A stretch of DNA of 26,815 nucleotides from Thalassiosira profunda (lineage: Eukaryota; Bacillariophyta; Thalassiosirophyceae; Thalassiosirales; Thalassiosiraceae). A model generated the notes under the pieces. That model made no database searches. It was not told the origin of the DNA and saw only the letters and a program-made list of their open reading frames with translations. The DNA lies in assembly GCA_036939355.1 (NCBI GenBank), contig JALLAP010000606.1, forward strand, positions 1-26,815, in the 5' to 3' direction. Below, piece after piece: positions 18,363 through 26,815 of this stretch. Numbering within the stretch: the first letter of the stretch is position 1; each line of letters starts with the position of its first letter. Both the position numbers and the translations under genes were made by a program.

Positions 18363-19830
18363 TCAAATCTGGACCGTGGGGTTCACCGCCTCCATCGCTC
18401 CCTCCAGGTCCGTCCCCGCGATGACCTGCTCCGCAACCTCGGCCGCCAGCGCCGCGGACGCGTTCGCATCGGCCAGCGACGCCTCCGCCACCGCCCCCTC
18501 CGCCAACGGCGCCGGCACGCCCGGCAGCTGGGGCGGCGGGGGAATCGTCTCCCCCATCGGAACCGCACCCCCCTCGCCTTGCATCGCCGCCTTGCCCTGG
18601 CTCTTGCGCTGCTTCGCCCGCTCCCGCCGCTTGGCGTTCCGCTCCGCCAGCTCCTCCTTCGTGAGGCGGTTGTACCGGTCCCGCTCCAATTGGGCCCGCC
18701 GCTCGTTCCGCGCCTTCTTGCGGTCCCCCTCCAGCGAGTGGTACCGGTCCCGCTCCCGTTCGCGGCGGCGCTTCCGGGCCGCCTCGCCCTGCTTGTGGTA
18801 CAGCTCGCGGCGGTGGGCGTTGTACGCCGCGCGGGCCTCGGGGCTCATGGCCGAGTAGCGGCGGCGGTCCTTCTCGCGGCGGGCCTCGAGGAGGTCGCCG
18901 TGCTCTTCCCCGACCTTGAGGGGGGAGAGGCTGGCGTGCGTCGGGGCGACGACGTGCGAGGGTTCGGGGAGGGGCGGGGCGAGGCCGGGGGGCGCCGCGT
19001 CCGGGGGCGGGTGGTCGGCGAGGACGTCGGCCACCTGGGAGGCGGCGGCGGCTGCGGCGGTGGCCAGGAGCTGTTGCGAAATAAGTGAGGCAAAGAAGAC
19101 GGTGAGGAAATGAGCTTCTGATAGCATTCCAGCTGACATGACACGTGAACATCTCCCAGCCTCCCCCAATTTCATGCACCATTCCTCACATGAACACAAT
19201 CCACAAAAATAGACTCACCGCCTGGTCGACCACCACGGCCATGCCGTCGGCCGCCTGGACCGCAGCCGCAGCGGCAGCCGCCGCCATGGCCATCTGATCT
19301 TCCTCCGTGCCCTCGTCAGCAGGGGCTCCAGCAACGTGGTGCATGTCACCCACGTCGCCGAGGACATCACCGATGGTCGCCTCGGCTGCCGCGGCGCTGC
19401 GAAAGTTGAATGGAGGGGGGAGTGCAAAAATGGGGAGATGTTAGAACGTCGATTGGCAAGAAGAACCGATGGCATCAGGTTGATGTGGGTGTGGTCAAGG
19501 TCAGGGGTGTCAACCAACCCACATAGGTAGACCGTTGAGAAACCCCCAACCAACAAAATCAAAAATCACTCACGCCTCCATCGCCGCCGCGGCCGCCTCC
19601 TCCCCCGCCTCCAGCGCGGCCTGGTCGGGATCCCCCCCTCCCGCCCCCGTCACCGCGTGGGGCGCCAACGGATCCTCCACCAACGGCTGGGGGGCGAGGG
19701 GGTCCTCCACCGTGCCCGTGGGGAACGCGCCGTGGGGATCCGCGGCCGTTGGGTCGGCCGCCCCGGCCGCCGCGGCGGCGGAGGGGGCGGTCACGTCATC
19801 GTGGGCGTTGCGCTTGGAGCGGCGGGGCAT
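18363..19830 (-). CDS. Ala-rich protein with STPR-like basic repeats, three exons
   Basis: The CDS is complement(join(18363..19070,19219..19396,19574..19830)), 380 residues. The introns are 148 and 177 nt (both GTGAGT donors; CAG acceptors) and phases agree (2, then 0). The protein starts MPRRSKRNAHDD, a possible nuclear signal, and is Ala/Pro/Asp-rich to about residue 205. Residues 206-305 are highly basic and repetitive: RRRYSAMSPEARAAYNAHRR, then ERDRYHSLEGDRKKARNERR, then ERDRYNRLTKEELAERNAKR. The last two units are exactly 23 residues apart, the period of the STPR motif, a DNA-binding 23-residue repeat known from FMBP-1-like proteins. The tail is Pro- and Ala-rich. A DNA- or RNA-binding nuclear role is inferred. 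Antisense open frames here are by-products of the high GC content. Confidence 0.7.
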
Positions 19831-20358
19831 TGTGTGCTTGCAGGGGCGGTCTGTCGTCGTGCCGCGGGGTGGTCCTTCCGCCGCAACGCCTGGTGTTGAA
19901 AATGGTCTGGCTTTGCCTCCGGCTTTGTTGTGGTTTGTTGTTTGGGGGCGGGGGAGGTTTGAGCAGATTTAGCGCTTACTAAATACTATTTTATTCCTCC
20001 TGAAATTTGTAAACAATAATTAGATCTTGTTTGGATTTATTTCAGTACCTCTAGATAACTGAAGCGGCGTGGGTTTTTTGTTGCAGTGGGTTTGTTGGCA
20101 ACTTGCAACTTTTCAGCCGCCCGGCCGAGCCGAGGGCCGCCCGAGCGAGCGGAGGCGCCTGAGGCTTGCAGAGAGGTGTTGCTTTCTCTTGAACGGGGGC
20201 GCACGAGGGGAGCGAAAGGCGGAGGAGCGGCTGGCGGCGGCGGCGGCGGCAACCTAGCGTGGGTGCACCTAGAGAGGAGGCCGGCGGCGGCAGCAGCCTA
20301 GCGTTGGTGCACCTCTAGAGGAGCATGCAATAAGCAACGAACCTTCTCGTTTCATATC
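19831..20358. promoter_or_regulatory. Divergent promoter region with an AT-rich island, 528 bp
   Basis: This is the shared upstream region of the Ala-rich gene (minus) and the FAM173-type methyltransferase (plus). About 19965-20045 is conspicuously AT-rich within GC-rich surroundings (TTTAGCGCTTACTAAATAC and further A/T runs) and ends in TTATTTCAG, which also looks like a 3' splice site, so a leader intron in the plus-strand gene is possible but unproven. The right part carries a GGC-rich stretch and a 28-bp direct repeat just before the methyltransferase start. Confidence 0.45.
20253..20324 (+). repeat. 28-bp imperfect direct repeat before the methyltransferase start
   Basis: Copy one at 20253-20280 (CCTAGCGTGGGTGCACCT then AGAGAGGAGG) and copy two at 20297-20324 (CCTAGCGTTGGTGCACCT then CTAGAGGAGC) match at most positions, 44 bp apart. 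The second copy ends 34 bp before the ATG at 20359. Such a duplicated site could bind a regulator, or be a simple local duplication. Confidence 0.6.
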
Positions 20359-21090
20359 ATGGGCGCGCCCCACCCTCCTGTCGACGGTGCAGGTGCAGCT
20401 GCAGCCCCACCCCCAAACAACGGACGGAACTACGCCGCCCTCGGCGCCATCGGGGGAGCCTTCGTCGGAGTTGCAGCCTTCACCGCCCCCTTTGTGTTGA
20501 TGCAACTGCGCTCGTCGCTTCCCTACATGGCCACGCCGCGGGGCAAGGTGGAGCGGGCTTTAAAGTTTGTGTCGCAACGACCGGCGTCGTCGGCACCGTC
20601 TGCACAGGCGCAGGCCAATAAGAAGGGAAGAAGTCTGAACTTCGTGGACCTAGGGTCTGGAGACGGTTCGACGTTGCTCGCGGCGGCGTCTCTCGGTTGG
20701 AGGGCCACCGGGCTGGAATTAAATCCTTCGCTTTGGTTCATTTCCAACGTCCGACGATTATTCTCTCCAAAGATGATTCGGTCCAACACCCACGTGGTAC
20801 TGGGCGACATGTTCAGCAATGCAACAGCAAGGAAGCGGCTCCAGAGGGCAGATTGCGTGATGATATTCGGCGTGAAACCGCTAATGCCAAAAATCGCTGA
20901 GCTGGTCCAGGGAGAATGCCGGCCGGGGTGTCATCTGATGTCGTATCGATTTCCTGTGCCTTTGGTATCGGATGCCAATACAACCGCGAAGGTGAATAAA
21001 CAGAGAAGCAAATCTGAGGAAAGTGGTATCAATGCGACAATCATTTATGAGGAAGAGGAGATGCGCATTTACGAATTGGCTGGAAGATGA
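20359..21090 (+). CDS. FAM173/ATPSCKMT-type protein-lysine methyltransferase
   Basis: Intronless, 243 residues. This family of SAM-dependent methyltransferases sits in mitochondrial membranes; in animals its members methylate a lysine of the ATP synthase c subunit (ATPSCKMT) or of the ADP/ATP carrier (ANTKMT). One hydrophobic segment at about 25-48 (YAALGAIGGAFVGVAAF) is followed by SLPYMATPRGKVERAL, the usual linker of the family. Motif I is FVDLGSGDG at 95-103, then GLELNPSLWF for the acidic loop, GDMFSNA, and the characteristic MIFGVKPLMPKIAEL and SYRFPVP. Length and domain order match the family. The N-terminus is Ala/Pro-rich and not a classical presequence. Which substrate it methylates cannot be read from the sequence. 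Its stop is 18 bp from that of the converging AAA+ gene. Confidence 0.88.
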   Translation: MGAPHPPVDGAGAAAAPPPNNGRNYAALGAIGGAFVGVAAFTAPFVLMQLRSSLPYMATPRGKVERALKFVSQRPASSAPSAQAQANKKGRSLNFVDLGSGDGSTLLAAASLGWRATGLELNPSLWFISNVRRLFSPKMIRSNTHVVLGDMFSNATARKRLQRADCVMIFGVKPLMPKIAELVQGECRPGCHLMSYRFPVPLVSDANTTAKVNKQRSKSEESGINATIIYEEEEMRIYELAGR

Positions 21091-21108
21091 GTGGACGAAG
21101 CCATTGAG

Positions 21109-23709
21109 CTATTGGGCGGCCTTCCCTTTCATGATTTTGATGGCGCTCTTGAAGTGATCGTATGTCATGGTCGGTTTCTCGGAAACGTCGAAGTTCAGCG
21201 CCCTGAGACATTCCATCGATGCTTCTCTGCAAATTGCAATGACTTCCACCGCAGACATGCCGGCAGACTCCATTGCCACAGACTGTGCGACGTCGTCCTT
21301 GCTCTTTGGATCGAAATACCCTGCCAAAGCAAAATCAAAGTGTATGTCTCTGATTTGGCGGGCGACCTGCTCCTTGCGGGCTTCAAAGTCGGGAGCGCCG
21401 AGGGTGATTGTTTTCTCCAATCTACCGGGACGCAGCAACGATGGGTCGATCAGTTTTGGATTGTGGGTGACACCGATGACGGCCACATTTCCAGTTGCCC
21501 CGCCCGTTTCTATGCCGTCCATCTCGGTCAGAAAGGTGGAAAGGACGCGGTCCATTGTCCCTTCCGACGTGGTGTCGTTGCCCCGTTTGGGAGCTACACA
21601 CTCGATTCCGTCGAGGAGCAGTACGCAGGGAGCCGCAGCGCGGACTGCCGCAAAGAGGCGCTGGACAGCACGTTCGGAACCGCCAATTTCTTTGTGGATC
21701 AGCGAAGTGCAGCTCACATCCAGAAGTGACACCCTGGACATTTTGGCGGCTAGAGATGCGCAGTGGTAGGCGAGGGAAGTTTTACCTACGCCCGGAGCCC
21801 CGGCGAGCAGTGCCCCCACCCGGATTGGTTTTGCACTGGCTGTATCATCCGTGCCAGATCCACCGTAAAGCAAGGCTCGGATTTCGTCGGACCGGCAGAG
21901 GGGGGTAACCAGCACGTTCATGAGAGCTTCGTGTGCACGTTTCGCCTCAGCTCCAAGCAAAGGCAGTTTGACCTCTCCGTTTGCATCGATTGTTAGTCTG
22001 GACTTCAATTCTTCGGGAGTGTACACTCTCATGTCAACGACGCCGTCCAGTGAACCACCCCTGAGTGACTGTGGCGATTTGGTCTGTAGCATTTTGTCCA
22101 GGCACTGCAGTCTTTTCATAAACATAGAGTCGTTTGATCCGCGAGTGTTGGCTGGTTCGGCGCATCTCAGAATTGCCTCCCGACAGCACTGGGCCAACTC
22201 CAGGGCTGATCTTCCGGCAGAGTGGTGCGCCACCAGTGATAGAAGGCTCTCGGTATCAGCTGCTTCTCCTTCCCTCAGATCACTGCCAAATGACAATGAA
22301 TTTTTTATCAATTTCCGGCGATGTTCCGCGTCCGGCTGGCCTCTCTTGAATATCCTATCGAATCGGTCTGCCACTTCCGCGCATCTCGATCTGGAGGTGC
22401 AAAGCAGTAGCACCCGCCCATTGTCCACCGACTTGTGCTCACGCAGCGCATCCAAGATGGAAAGGAAGAGTGCCTTGCATCTCCTACCAATGAAATGTTG
22501 AGTTGTGCTGACTCCGGCATCTGCTCCTGGAGACTCGATGTTGGCATCGTTAGAAAGGGAGAACATTCGGTCGATATCGTCGAGCATGATCAAACATTTG
22601 CCAGCCCCGCCATAGGATGCAGTCCGCGACGCGTAATTGAAGAGTGAAATAAGGCGATCTTCCGAAGACCCAACGGAGTTTCCAACGAGGTCCACGGGAT
22701 ACTTTGGCCGCAAGACCTTGACGGGGCACGTGTCGGCGTTTGCTTTTGCAATGCGCCGCTGGAGGGAATCGAGCAAGTAGGTCTTGCCGCACCCTTCTTC
22801 GCCCACGAGCAATATTGACGAAATCGAGCTCTCCCCTATTTCGACGTGACCCGAGTCGCTCTGCAGAAATGCGTCCACCGCCTCTTCCACGGACGCACTG
22901 GAGGCAATCCGCTCGTATACACTTTCCCCTTCGATAGCTAGTACATGCGCCCCTTCGTCTCGCACGTTGACGAACGATACATCGTGCGTAGAGGGCTCGC
23001 CGTTGAGAAGCTCGGGAGATTCCTTTCCCTGCTCCAACTCCGTCTCATCGTAGGCTTCCCGCTCCACGAACTCCCAATAGGATGTGTCAATCTTCATCAT
23101 TTTTGATATGGCATCGGACCACACACGAAGCTTTTCCGCTGCGCTGAAGCCCTTTCCATCGATGTTATCATAAAGTTCGTCGTCGAGGAACGTGAGGACG
23201 GTGCACCCCAATCCCTCGTCCCATTTCAGTTGACGCATCAGTTGGGAGGCCAGGGTGCGCCCGACGTGTGCCAGCTCTGACTGAGGCTGCCCGATCAACC
23301 AAAACTGCCGCAAAGCACGGCTGTAGCCCTCGATTGCGTCTAGGTATTCTGATGTGCCTTCCCGGAGGGAGGAGGCGGCCTCTTCCACCTCCTCCAACGC
23401 ATCGGCGTCGCTATCATTTTGCGGCCCTGAATTGGATTCCCTTGCAGCGCCACTGAGTGCGTGCAAATTATCTCTCCATTTAGAAAAGGCGCCGGCCAGC
23501 CGCTGCAAGCCCACCACGATCTGCTTTCGCCGCACTGGGAGCGAGGCCACCGTCTGCTGCCACGACGCCGTCGCGTCGCCATCACGGGAAGACTTCTTGG
23601 CGCGTCGCCCGCCATCGCGCGAGGGCGACTTCTCTGCGACAACGCCGCCGGGGTTGCGCACGAGGGAGAGGAGGAAGAGGAGGTCGTCTGCCGCCGCCGC
23701 CGCGGCCAT
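21109..23709 (-). CDS. Double-AAA+ ATPase with altered Walker B motifs
   Basis: Intronless, 866 residues, type II AAA+ layout like CDC48, NSF, PEX1 or AFG2. The N-terminal domain (1-270) is acidic and largely helical and not one I recognise. D1 has Walker A GEEGCGKT at 303-310 and Walker B CLIMLDDID at 372-380, where the usual catalytic Glu is Asp. D2 has Walker A GAPGVGKT at 637-644, Walker B VLLLDGIE at 696-703 with Gly in place of the Glu, then VAPKRG, and an intact second region of homology with LIDPSLLRPGR at 753-763. D2 is closest in feel to PEX1/AFG2-type domains (DRVLSTFLTEMDG). Nucleotide binding looks intact in both rings; hydrolysis may be weakened. The role is probably protein or complex remodelling, with unknown client. 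The ATG at 23709 begins a Met-Ala-rich start. Confidence 0.85.
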   Translation of the reverse strand: MAAAAAADDLLFLLSLVRNPGGVVAEKSPSRDGGRRAKKSSRDGDATASWQQTVASLPVRRKQIVVGLQRLAGAFSKWRDNLHALSGAARESNSGPQNDSDADALEEVEEAASSLREGTSEYLDAIEGYSRALRQFWLIGQPQSELAHVGRTLASQLMRQLKWDEGLGCTVLTFLDDELYDNIDGKGFSAAEKLRVWSDAISKMMKIDTSYWEFVEREAYDETELEQGKESPELLNGEPSTHDVSFVNVRDEGAHVLAIEGESVYERIASSASVEEAVDAFLQSDSGHVEIGESSISSILLVGEEGCGKTYLLDSLQRRIAKANADTCPVKVLRPKYPVDLVGNSVGSSEDRLISLFNYASRTASYGGAGKCLIMLDDIDRMFSLSNDANIESPGADAGVSTTQHFIGRRCKALFLSILDALREHKSVDNGRVLLLCTSRSRCAEVADRFDRIFKRGQPDAEHRRKLIKNSLSFGSDLREGEAADTESLLSLVAHHSAGRSALELAQCCREAILRCAEPANTRGSNDSMFMKRLQCLDKMLQTKSPQSLRGGSLDGVVDMRVYTPEELKSRLTIDANGEVKLPLLGAEAKRAHEALMNVLVTPLCRSDEIRALLYGGSGTDDTASAKPIRVGALLAGAPGVGKTSLAYHCASLAAKMSRVSLLDVSCTSLIHKEIGGSERAVQRLFAAVRAAAPCVLLLDGIECVAPKRGNDTTSEGTMDRVLSTFLTEMDGIETGGATGNVAVIGVTHNPKLIDPSLLRPGRLEKTITLGAPDFEARKEQVARQIRDIHFDFALAGYFDPKSKDDVAQSVAMESAGMSAVEVIAICREASMECLRALNFDVSEKPTMTYDHFKSAIKIMKGKAAQ

Positions 23710-24087
23710 CGTGGTGATGGGTGATGGGTGGTTTGGGTTGCTGTTTGCTCTGGATCGCTCATCTCACAGCTGAATGATGCATGGGCCGGCCGCTGGCTAC
23801 GATGAACCTTCGCACTTTGAGTGGCTGTCGTGGCTCCAAAGCGAGCCAAACACCTGCGGCTGGCGGCTCCTCCCCAAAGCCGACGAGACGAGACCCGCAT
23901 TGATCCAAGCTTGCCCGCCGCCCTCCTCCTGGCATCTTTAGATGGTCGCCCGGAGGGACAGAGCGGCGACTGTTCGTCGGGGGAGCGAGCAACGGGGTCA
24001 CTAGGCCGTCATTTGCAAGATACATTACGGGTGCATACATACACGTGAGCATCGCAAACAGCGCAGTGGCGAGTTGCAAGCATCAAC
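23710..24087. promoter_or_regulatory. Divergent promoter region, 378 bp
   Basis: This is the shared upstream region of the AAA+ gene (minus) and the mitochondrial helicase (plus). It contains a GGGCCGGCCGC palindromic stretch near 23784 and an in-frame TGA near 24046 that limits how far upstream the helicase can start. No exon or TATA box is seen. Confidence 0.45.
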
Positions 24088-26815
24088 ATGACCTCGGTAG
24101 CGACGATCTCCCTCGCGGCGCGGCGCCGTACCATGGCCGCCGGCCGAGGAGCGTGGTCGACATTGTGTGGCGGGGGGCAGTGCGCGCGTGGTGCTGGATC
24201 CCTTCGGCAGCAGGGGCTGTCGTCGCAGTCTTTACGGGCGTCAAGTATTATTGCTACAGGGCACCACAACTCGGTTGCTATCGATGCTGCCAGCCAGTTT
24301 CAGCAGCAAAGAGGCTTCCACTCTTCTATCCAAATGTTACGAGGTGCGCAACGATACACGGCGGCCAATAAAAAGAAAAAGAAGTGGCGTCACAACAGGC
24401 GCGATAGGCATCGCAGAAATGAACAACCCAAGCCGTTCGAAACGTACAAACACCGCACCCACGGCGAGCTAGGACGGCCCATCATGACGAAGGAGCGGGC
24501 GGCGATCCTCTCGGACGCCTCTGCGCACGGGCTGCCCTCCTTCGCGACGGATATGCCGTGGGATCAGGCCAAATCCCTCGTCCACAACGCCCAGGGGAAA
24601 ATGATGTTCCGGATGAAATTCGAGCATGCCGCCGAGGGACCGGGCCACGACAGGCAATTCTACACCACCTTGCGCGCCACCCTGGATCCGGACACGCCGG
24701 GCGTGGGGATGGGGGATGACGACGTGACGTTTGTTTGCACCGGCGCCGCGCGGAGCAAGAGGCAAAGCGAGCACCTTGCCGCGGTTGATCTCGTCGCCCA
24801 CCTCGCCGAGTCGATTGGGATTGACCTGCGCAAGCCTCCTGACGTGAGACAGGCGAAGAAGGCCCGCGTCGAGGAGGTTTTCAAGGCCAAAGTCCAACGG
24901 GCGCAGATGTTATTGGAGCTGCTGAACGTCTCGAGGCCGAAATTCGAGACCGTTCCCAAGCAGTTTGGGGCGGGCTTCGAGTCCGAGGTCCGGTTCTACT
25001 GCCGCGGCGTTCCCATACGTGCCTCGGCGGAAGGGCGGAGCAAGGCCGAGGCGGAAGGACGGGCGCTCCTCGCCGTCATCGCGTCAGAGGGAACGCTCGA
25101 GGGTTTTGTTGGGCGGCGCAAGATGGACCAATTGCAAGGGCTGATCGATCGGTCCCCCGCCGGGCACGTGGCAGCCTTGCGCGTCCAGCCGCTGCCGGAG
25201 GAGGTTCTCGATGGGCTGGCGGAGGTGATGGGATCGCCGGCAAAACACGACGAGAGGATGAAAAGGCATGCGGAGCACAAGGCTCGGTACGAGCGGGAGT
25301 TCCACGAGAGGAGGATGAAGAAGAATGCGAGGGGCGGCGGTGGCTTCGAGGCCCTGGCTGGGCGAACTGGAGGAGCGGAGGAGAGCGATGAGATCAACGA
25401 GGCGTTTGCCAAGGAGGAGCTGGCGAGGGAGGAAAAGGCAGCAGCAGATCCGGAGGGGAAGCAGGGGACCATGAAGAAGATCCGCGATGCTCTTCCCATC
25501 AAGGCCATCCAAGAAGATCTCATTGAAGCGCTCAAATCTCAGCAGGTAGTTGTCGTGAGCGGAGGGACGGGGAGTGGCAAGTCCACACAGTGTCCGAACT
25601 ACATCTTGGAGGATGCCATCGCCAATGGACGGGGTGCCGACACTCGCATCGTCGTCACGCAACCTCGCCGCATCGCTGCGATTAGCGTCGCTGAGCGCGT
25701 GGCAGACGAGCGGGACGAGGCTGTCGGAAAATCGGTTGGATACACAGTCAGGTTCAACCGACAGGCTCCGCGCGAGAATGGAAGCATTGAGTTCGTGACG
25801 ACGGGGGTACTTCTGCGCCGACTGGTAAATGACCCGTCCCTCAGCGGGGTGTCGCACGTCATGATCGACGAAGTGCACGAACGCGACATCGATACCGACT
25901 TCCTATTGGTGCTCTTGCGCGATTTGCTAAGCCGGAGGCCCGAACTTCGTGTCATCCTAATGTCGGCAACGCTGGATGCCGAGAGTTTCGGGAAGTATTT
26001 CTCTGCCAGCGATGATTCCTCTCCTGCTCGCCAAGTGCCAGTGATGAGCGTGCCTACGAAGCCACGTCACCCGGTTGAGTGCTTTCACTTGGAGGACATT
26101 TCGGGCGAAGAACAGATACCTGGGGCAGAACTGCCAAAGAGCCTTCAAGACGCTGCCAGTTCTCTCCTGCGCCTGCACGACCAACAGCTTCAATTGGAGC
26201 TCGAAGAGGCCATTGCGGAGGAGGGAGCTGCATCTCGGTTGGAGGCTCGAGCGATTCGAGAAGACGAGGGAAGTTTCTCGAGCGACAGCGATAGCAGTGA
26301 TTCGGGGTCGGACTCAGATTCAGACGGTGAGGTTGACTCTGAGTATGGCTGTCACAGTGCTGGGACGTTTCAATCTCCTTCTGCTAGGCGAGTAGCAACG
26401 CTGCGGCATGCGGTGTCAATGAGGGGTGCCACTGAGAGCAAAAACGCGGCCAGGCAGACTCCCATGCCAAAGGAGCGGGAGATTCATGACATGACGACAA
26501 ACCTCGCGGCCAACATCGCTCAGCACGTTGCTCAGGTGGAGACAGATGCTGGACGGAAAGGTTCCGTGCTCTGCTTCCTCCCTGGACTGGATGAAATCAA
26601 AGCGGCGACTGAGCTTTTGGAAGAAGAGGTAGATCCTGAGCTCAGAGCCAAGATGGATATCATCTGCCTGCATTCGACCATTCCACAGGATGAGCAGCAA
26701 AAGGTCTTCATACCGGCGAAAGACGGGACAATCAAGGTCATACTTGCAACAAATATCGCAGAGAGTTCTGTAACCATCGACGACGTTCTTGCGGTTGTCG
26801 ACGGTGGCTTGGTTC
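24088..26815 (+). CDS. Mitochondrial DExH-box RNA helicase with dsRBD-like domains (3' partial)
   Basis: Intronless so far, 909 residues to the window edge. The start is the first ATG after the in-frame stop near 24046. Residues 1-90 form a mitochondrial presequence: Arg/Ser/Ala-rich, no acids at first, with the cleavage-like motif RGFHSS. Two dsRBD-like regions follow, about 133-250 (ending SKRQSEHLAAVDLVAHL) and 280-335 (ending GRSKAEAEGRALLAVI). The helicase core has motif I GGTGSGKST 492-500, Ia TQPRRIAAISVAERV, II DEVH 594-597, III SAT 626-628, IV VLCFLPGLDEI, and V ATNIAESSVTIDD from about 887. An acidic Ser/Asp insert (about 732-751) lies between the two RecA lobes. DEVH, dsRBDs and mitochondrial targeting together resemble animal DHX30. 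Motif VI and the C-terminal HA2/OB domains lie beyond the window. Confidence 0.9.
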   Translation, partial: MTSVATISLAARRRTMAAGRGAWSTLCGGGQCARGAGSLRQQGLSSQSLRASSIIATGHHNSVAIDAASQFQQQRGFHSSIQMLRGAQRYTAANKKKKKWRHNRRDRHRRNEQPKPFETYKHRTHGELGRPIMTKERAAILSDASAHGLPSFATDMPWDQAKSLVHNAQGKMMFRMKFEHAAEGPGHDRQFYTTLRATLDPDTPGVGMGDDDVTFVCTGAARSKRQSEHLAAVDLVAHLAESIGIDLRKPPDVRQAKKARVEEVFKAKVQRAQMLLELLNVSRPKFETVPKQFGAGFESEVRFYCRGVPIRASAEGRSKAEAEGRALLAVIASEGTLEGFVGRRKMDQLQGLIDRSPAGHVAALRVQPLPEEVLDGLAEVMGSPAKHDERMKRHAEHKARYEREFHERRMKKNARGGGGFEALAGRTGGAEESDEINEAFAKEELAREEKAAADPEGKQGTMKKIRDALPIKAIQEDLIEALKSQQVVVVSGGTGSGKSTQCPNYILEDAIANGRGADTRIVVTQPRRIAAISVAERVADERDEAVGKSVGYTVRFNRQAPRENGSIEFVTTGVLLRRLVNDPSLSGVSHVMIDEVHERDIDTDFLLVLLRDLLSRRPELRVILMSATLDAESFGKYFSASDDSSPARQVPVMSVPTKPRHPVECFHLEDISGEEQIPGAELPKSLQDAASSLLRLHDQQLQLELEEAIAEEGAASRLEARAIREDEGSFSSDSDSSDSGSDSDSDGEVDSEYGCHSAGTFQSPSARRVATLRHAVSMRGATESKNAARQTPMPKEREIHDMTTNLAANIAQHVAQVETDAGRKGSVLCFLPGLDEIKAATELLEEEVDPELRAKMDIICLHSTIPQDEQQKVFIPAKDGTIKVILATNIAESSVTIDDVLAVVDGGLV

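Noticed and set aside
18276..19088. 270-codon plus-strand open frame, Leu/Arg-rich
   Set aside because: It is antisense to the repeat-bearing exon of the Ala-rich gene, whose splice sites and phases are consistent.
1..26815. tRNA, rRNA, CRISPR, viral or bacterial-type elements
   Set aside because: I saw no cloverleaf with a TTCGA-type loop, no repeat-spacer array, and no capsid, integrase or transposase coding sequence.

Overview
This window is nuclear DNA from a eukaryotic alga, most likely a photosynthetic stramenopile. It has GT-AG spliceosomal introns, intron-poor genes and no bacterial operon structure. One gene encodes a small plastid ferredoxin-like protein whose N-terminus is a signal peptide followed by a Phe at the cleavage site (AQA|FVP), the bipartite plastid-targeting signature of algae with secondary plastids. 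The species cannot be named from the sequence.

Layout from left to right: (1) the 3' end of an unidentified plus-strand gene (3-128); (2) a minus-strand two-exon gene for a 143-residue single-pass membrane protein (175-700); (3) a plus-strand two-exon PhoD-like metallophosphatase with a C-terminal membrane anchor (1230-3212); (4) an intergenic stretch with a 187-bp MITE-like element carrying perfect 22-bp terminal inverted repeats (3437-3623); (5) a plus-strand ten-exon gene (3726-12213) for a giant protein of about 2506 residues, joining a Ulp1/C48-like cysteine peptidase signature to a divergent superfamily-2 helicase-like ATPase; (6) a minus-strand plastid 2Fe-2S ferredoxin-like gene missing its fourth cluster Cys (12855-13319); (7) a minus-strand inositol polyphosphate 5-phosphatase with a long charged N-terminal region (13572-16637); (8) a plus-strand MYND-finger protein (17026-18103); (9) a minus-strand three-exon Ala-rich protein with STPR-like basic repeats (18363-19830); (10) a plus-strand FAM173/ATPSCKMT-type lysine methyltransferase (20359-21090); (11) a minus-strand double-AAA+ ATPase with altered Walker B motifs (21109-23709); (12) a plus-strand mitochondrial DExH RNA helicase with dsRBD-like domains, running off the right edge (24088-26815).

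Most neighbours are convergent or divergent, so most intergenic spaces are shared bidirectional promoters (about 380-530 bp) or very short convergent 3' ends (as little as 18 bp). The genes look like an ordinary mixture of housekeeping functions (phosphoinositide and phosphate metabolism, mitochondrial RNA and ATP synthase maintenance, plastid redox, AAA+ remodelling), not one pathway. The outlier is the giant peptidase-helicase gene, my best candidate for an undescribed system.

The assembly has four single-N joints (9736, 10689, 11274, 17668). Each is flanked by a directly duplicated 72-bp segment. Removing one copy plus the N (73 nt) restores the reading frame at all four, so these are assembler artefacts and not real repeats or frameshifts. 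Protein lengths given here assume that collapse.
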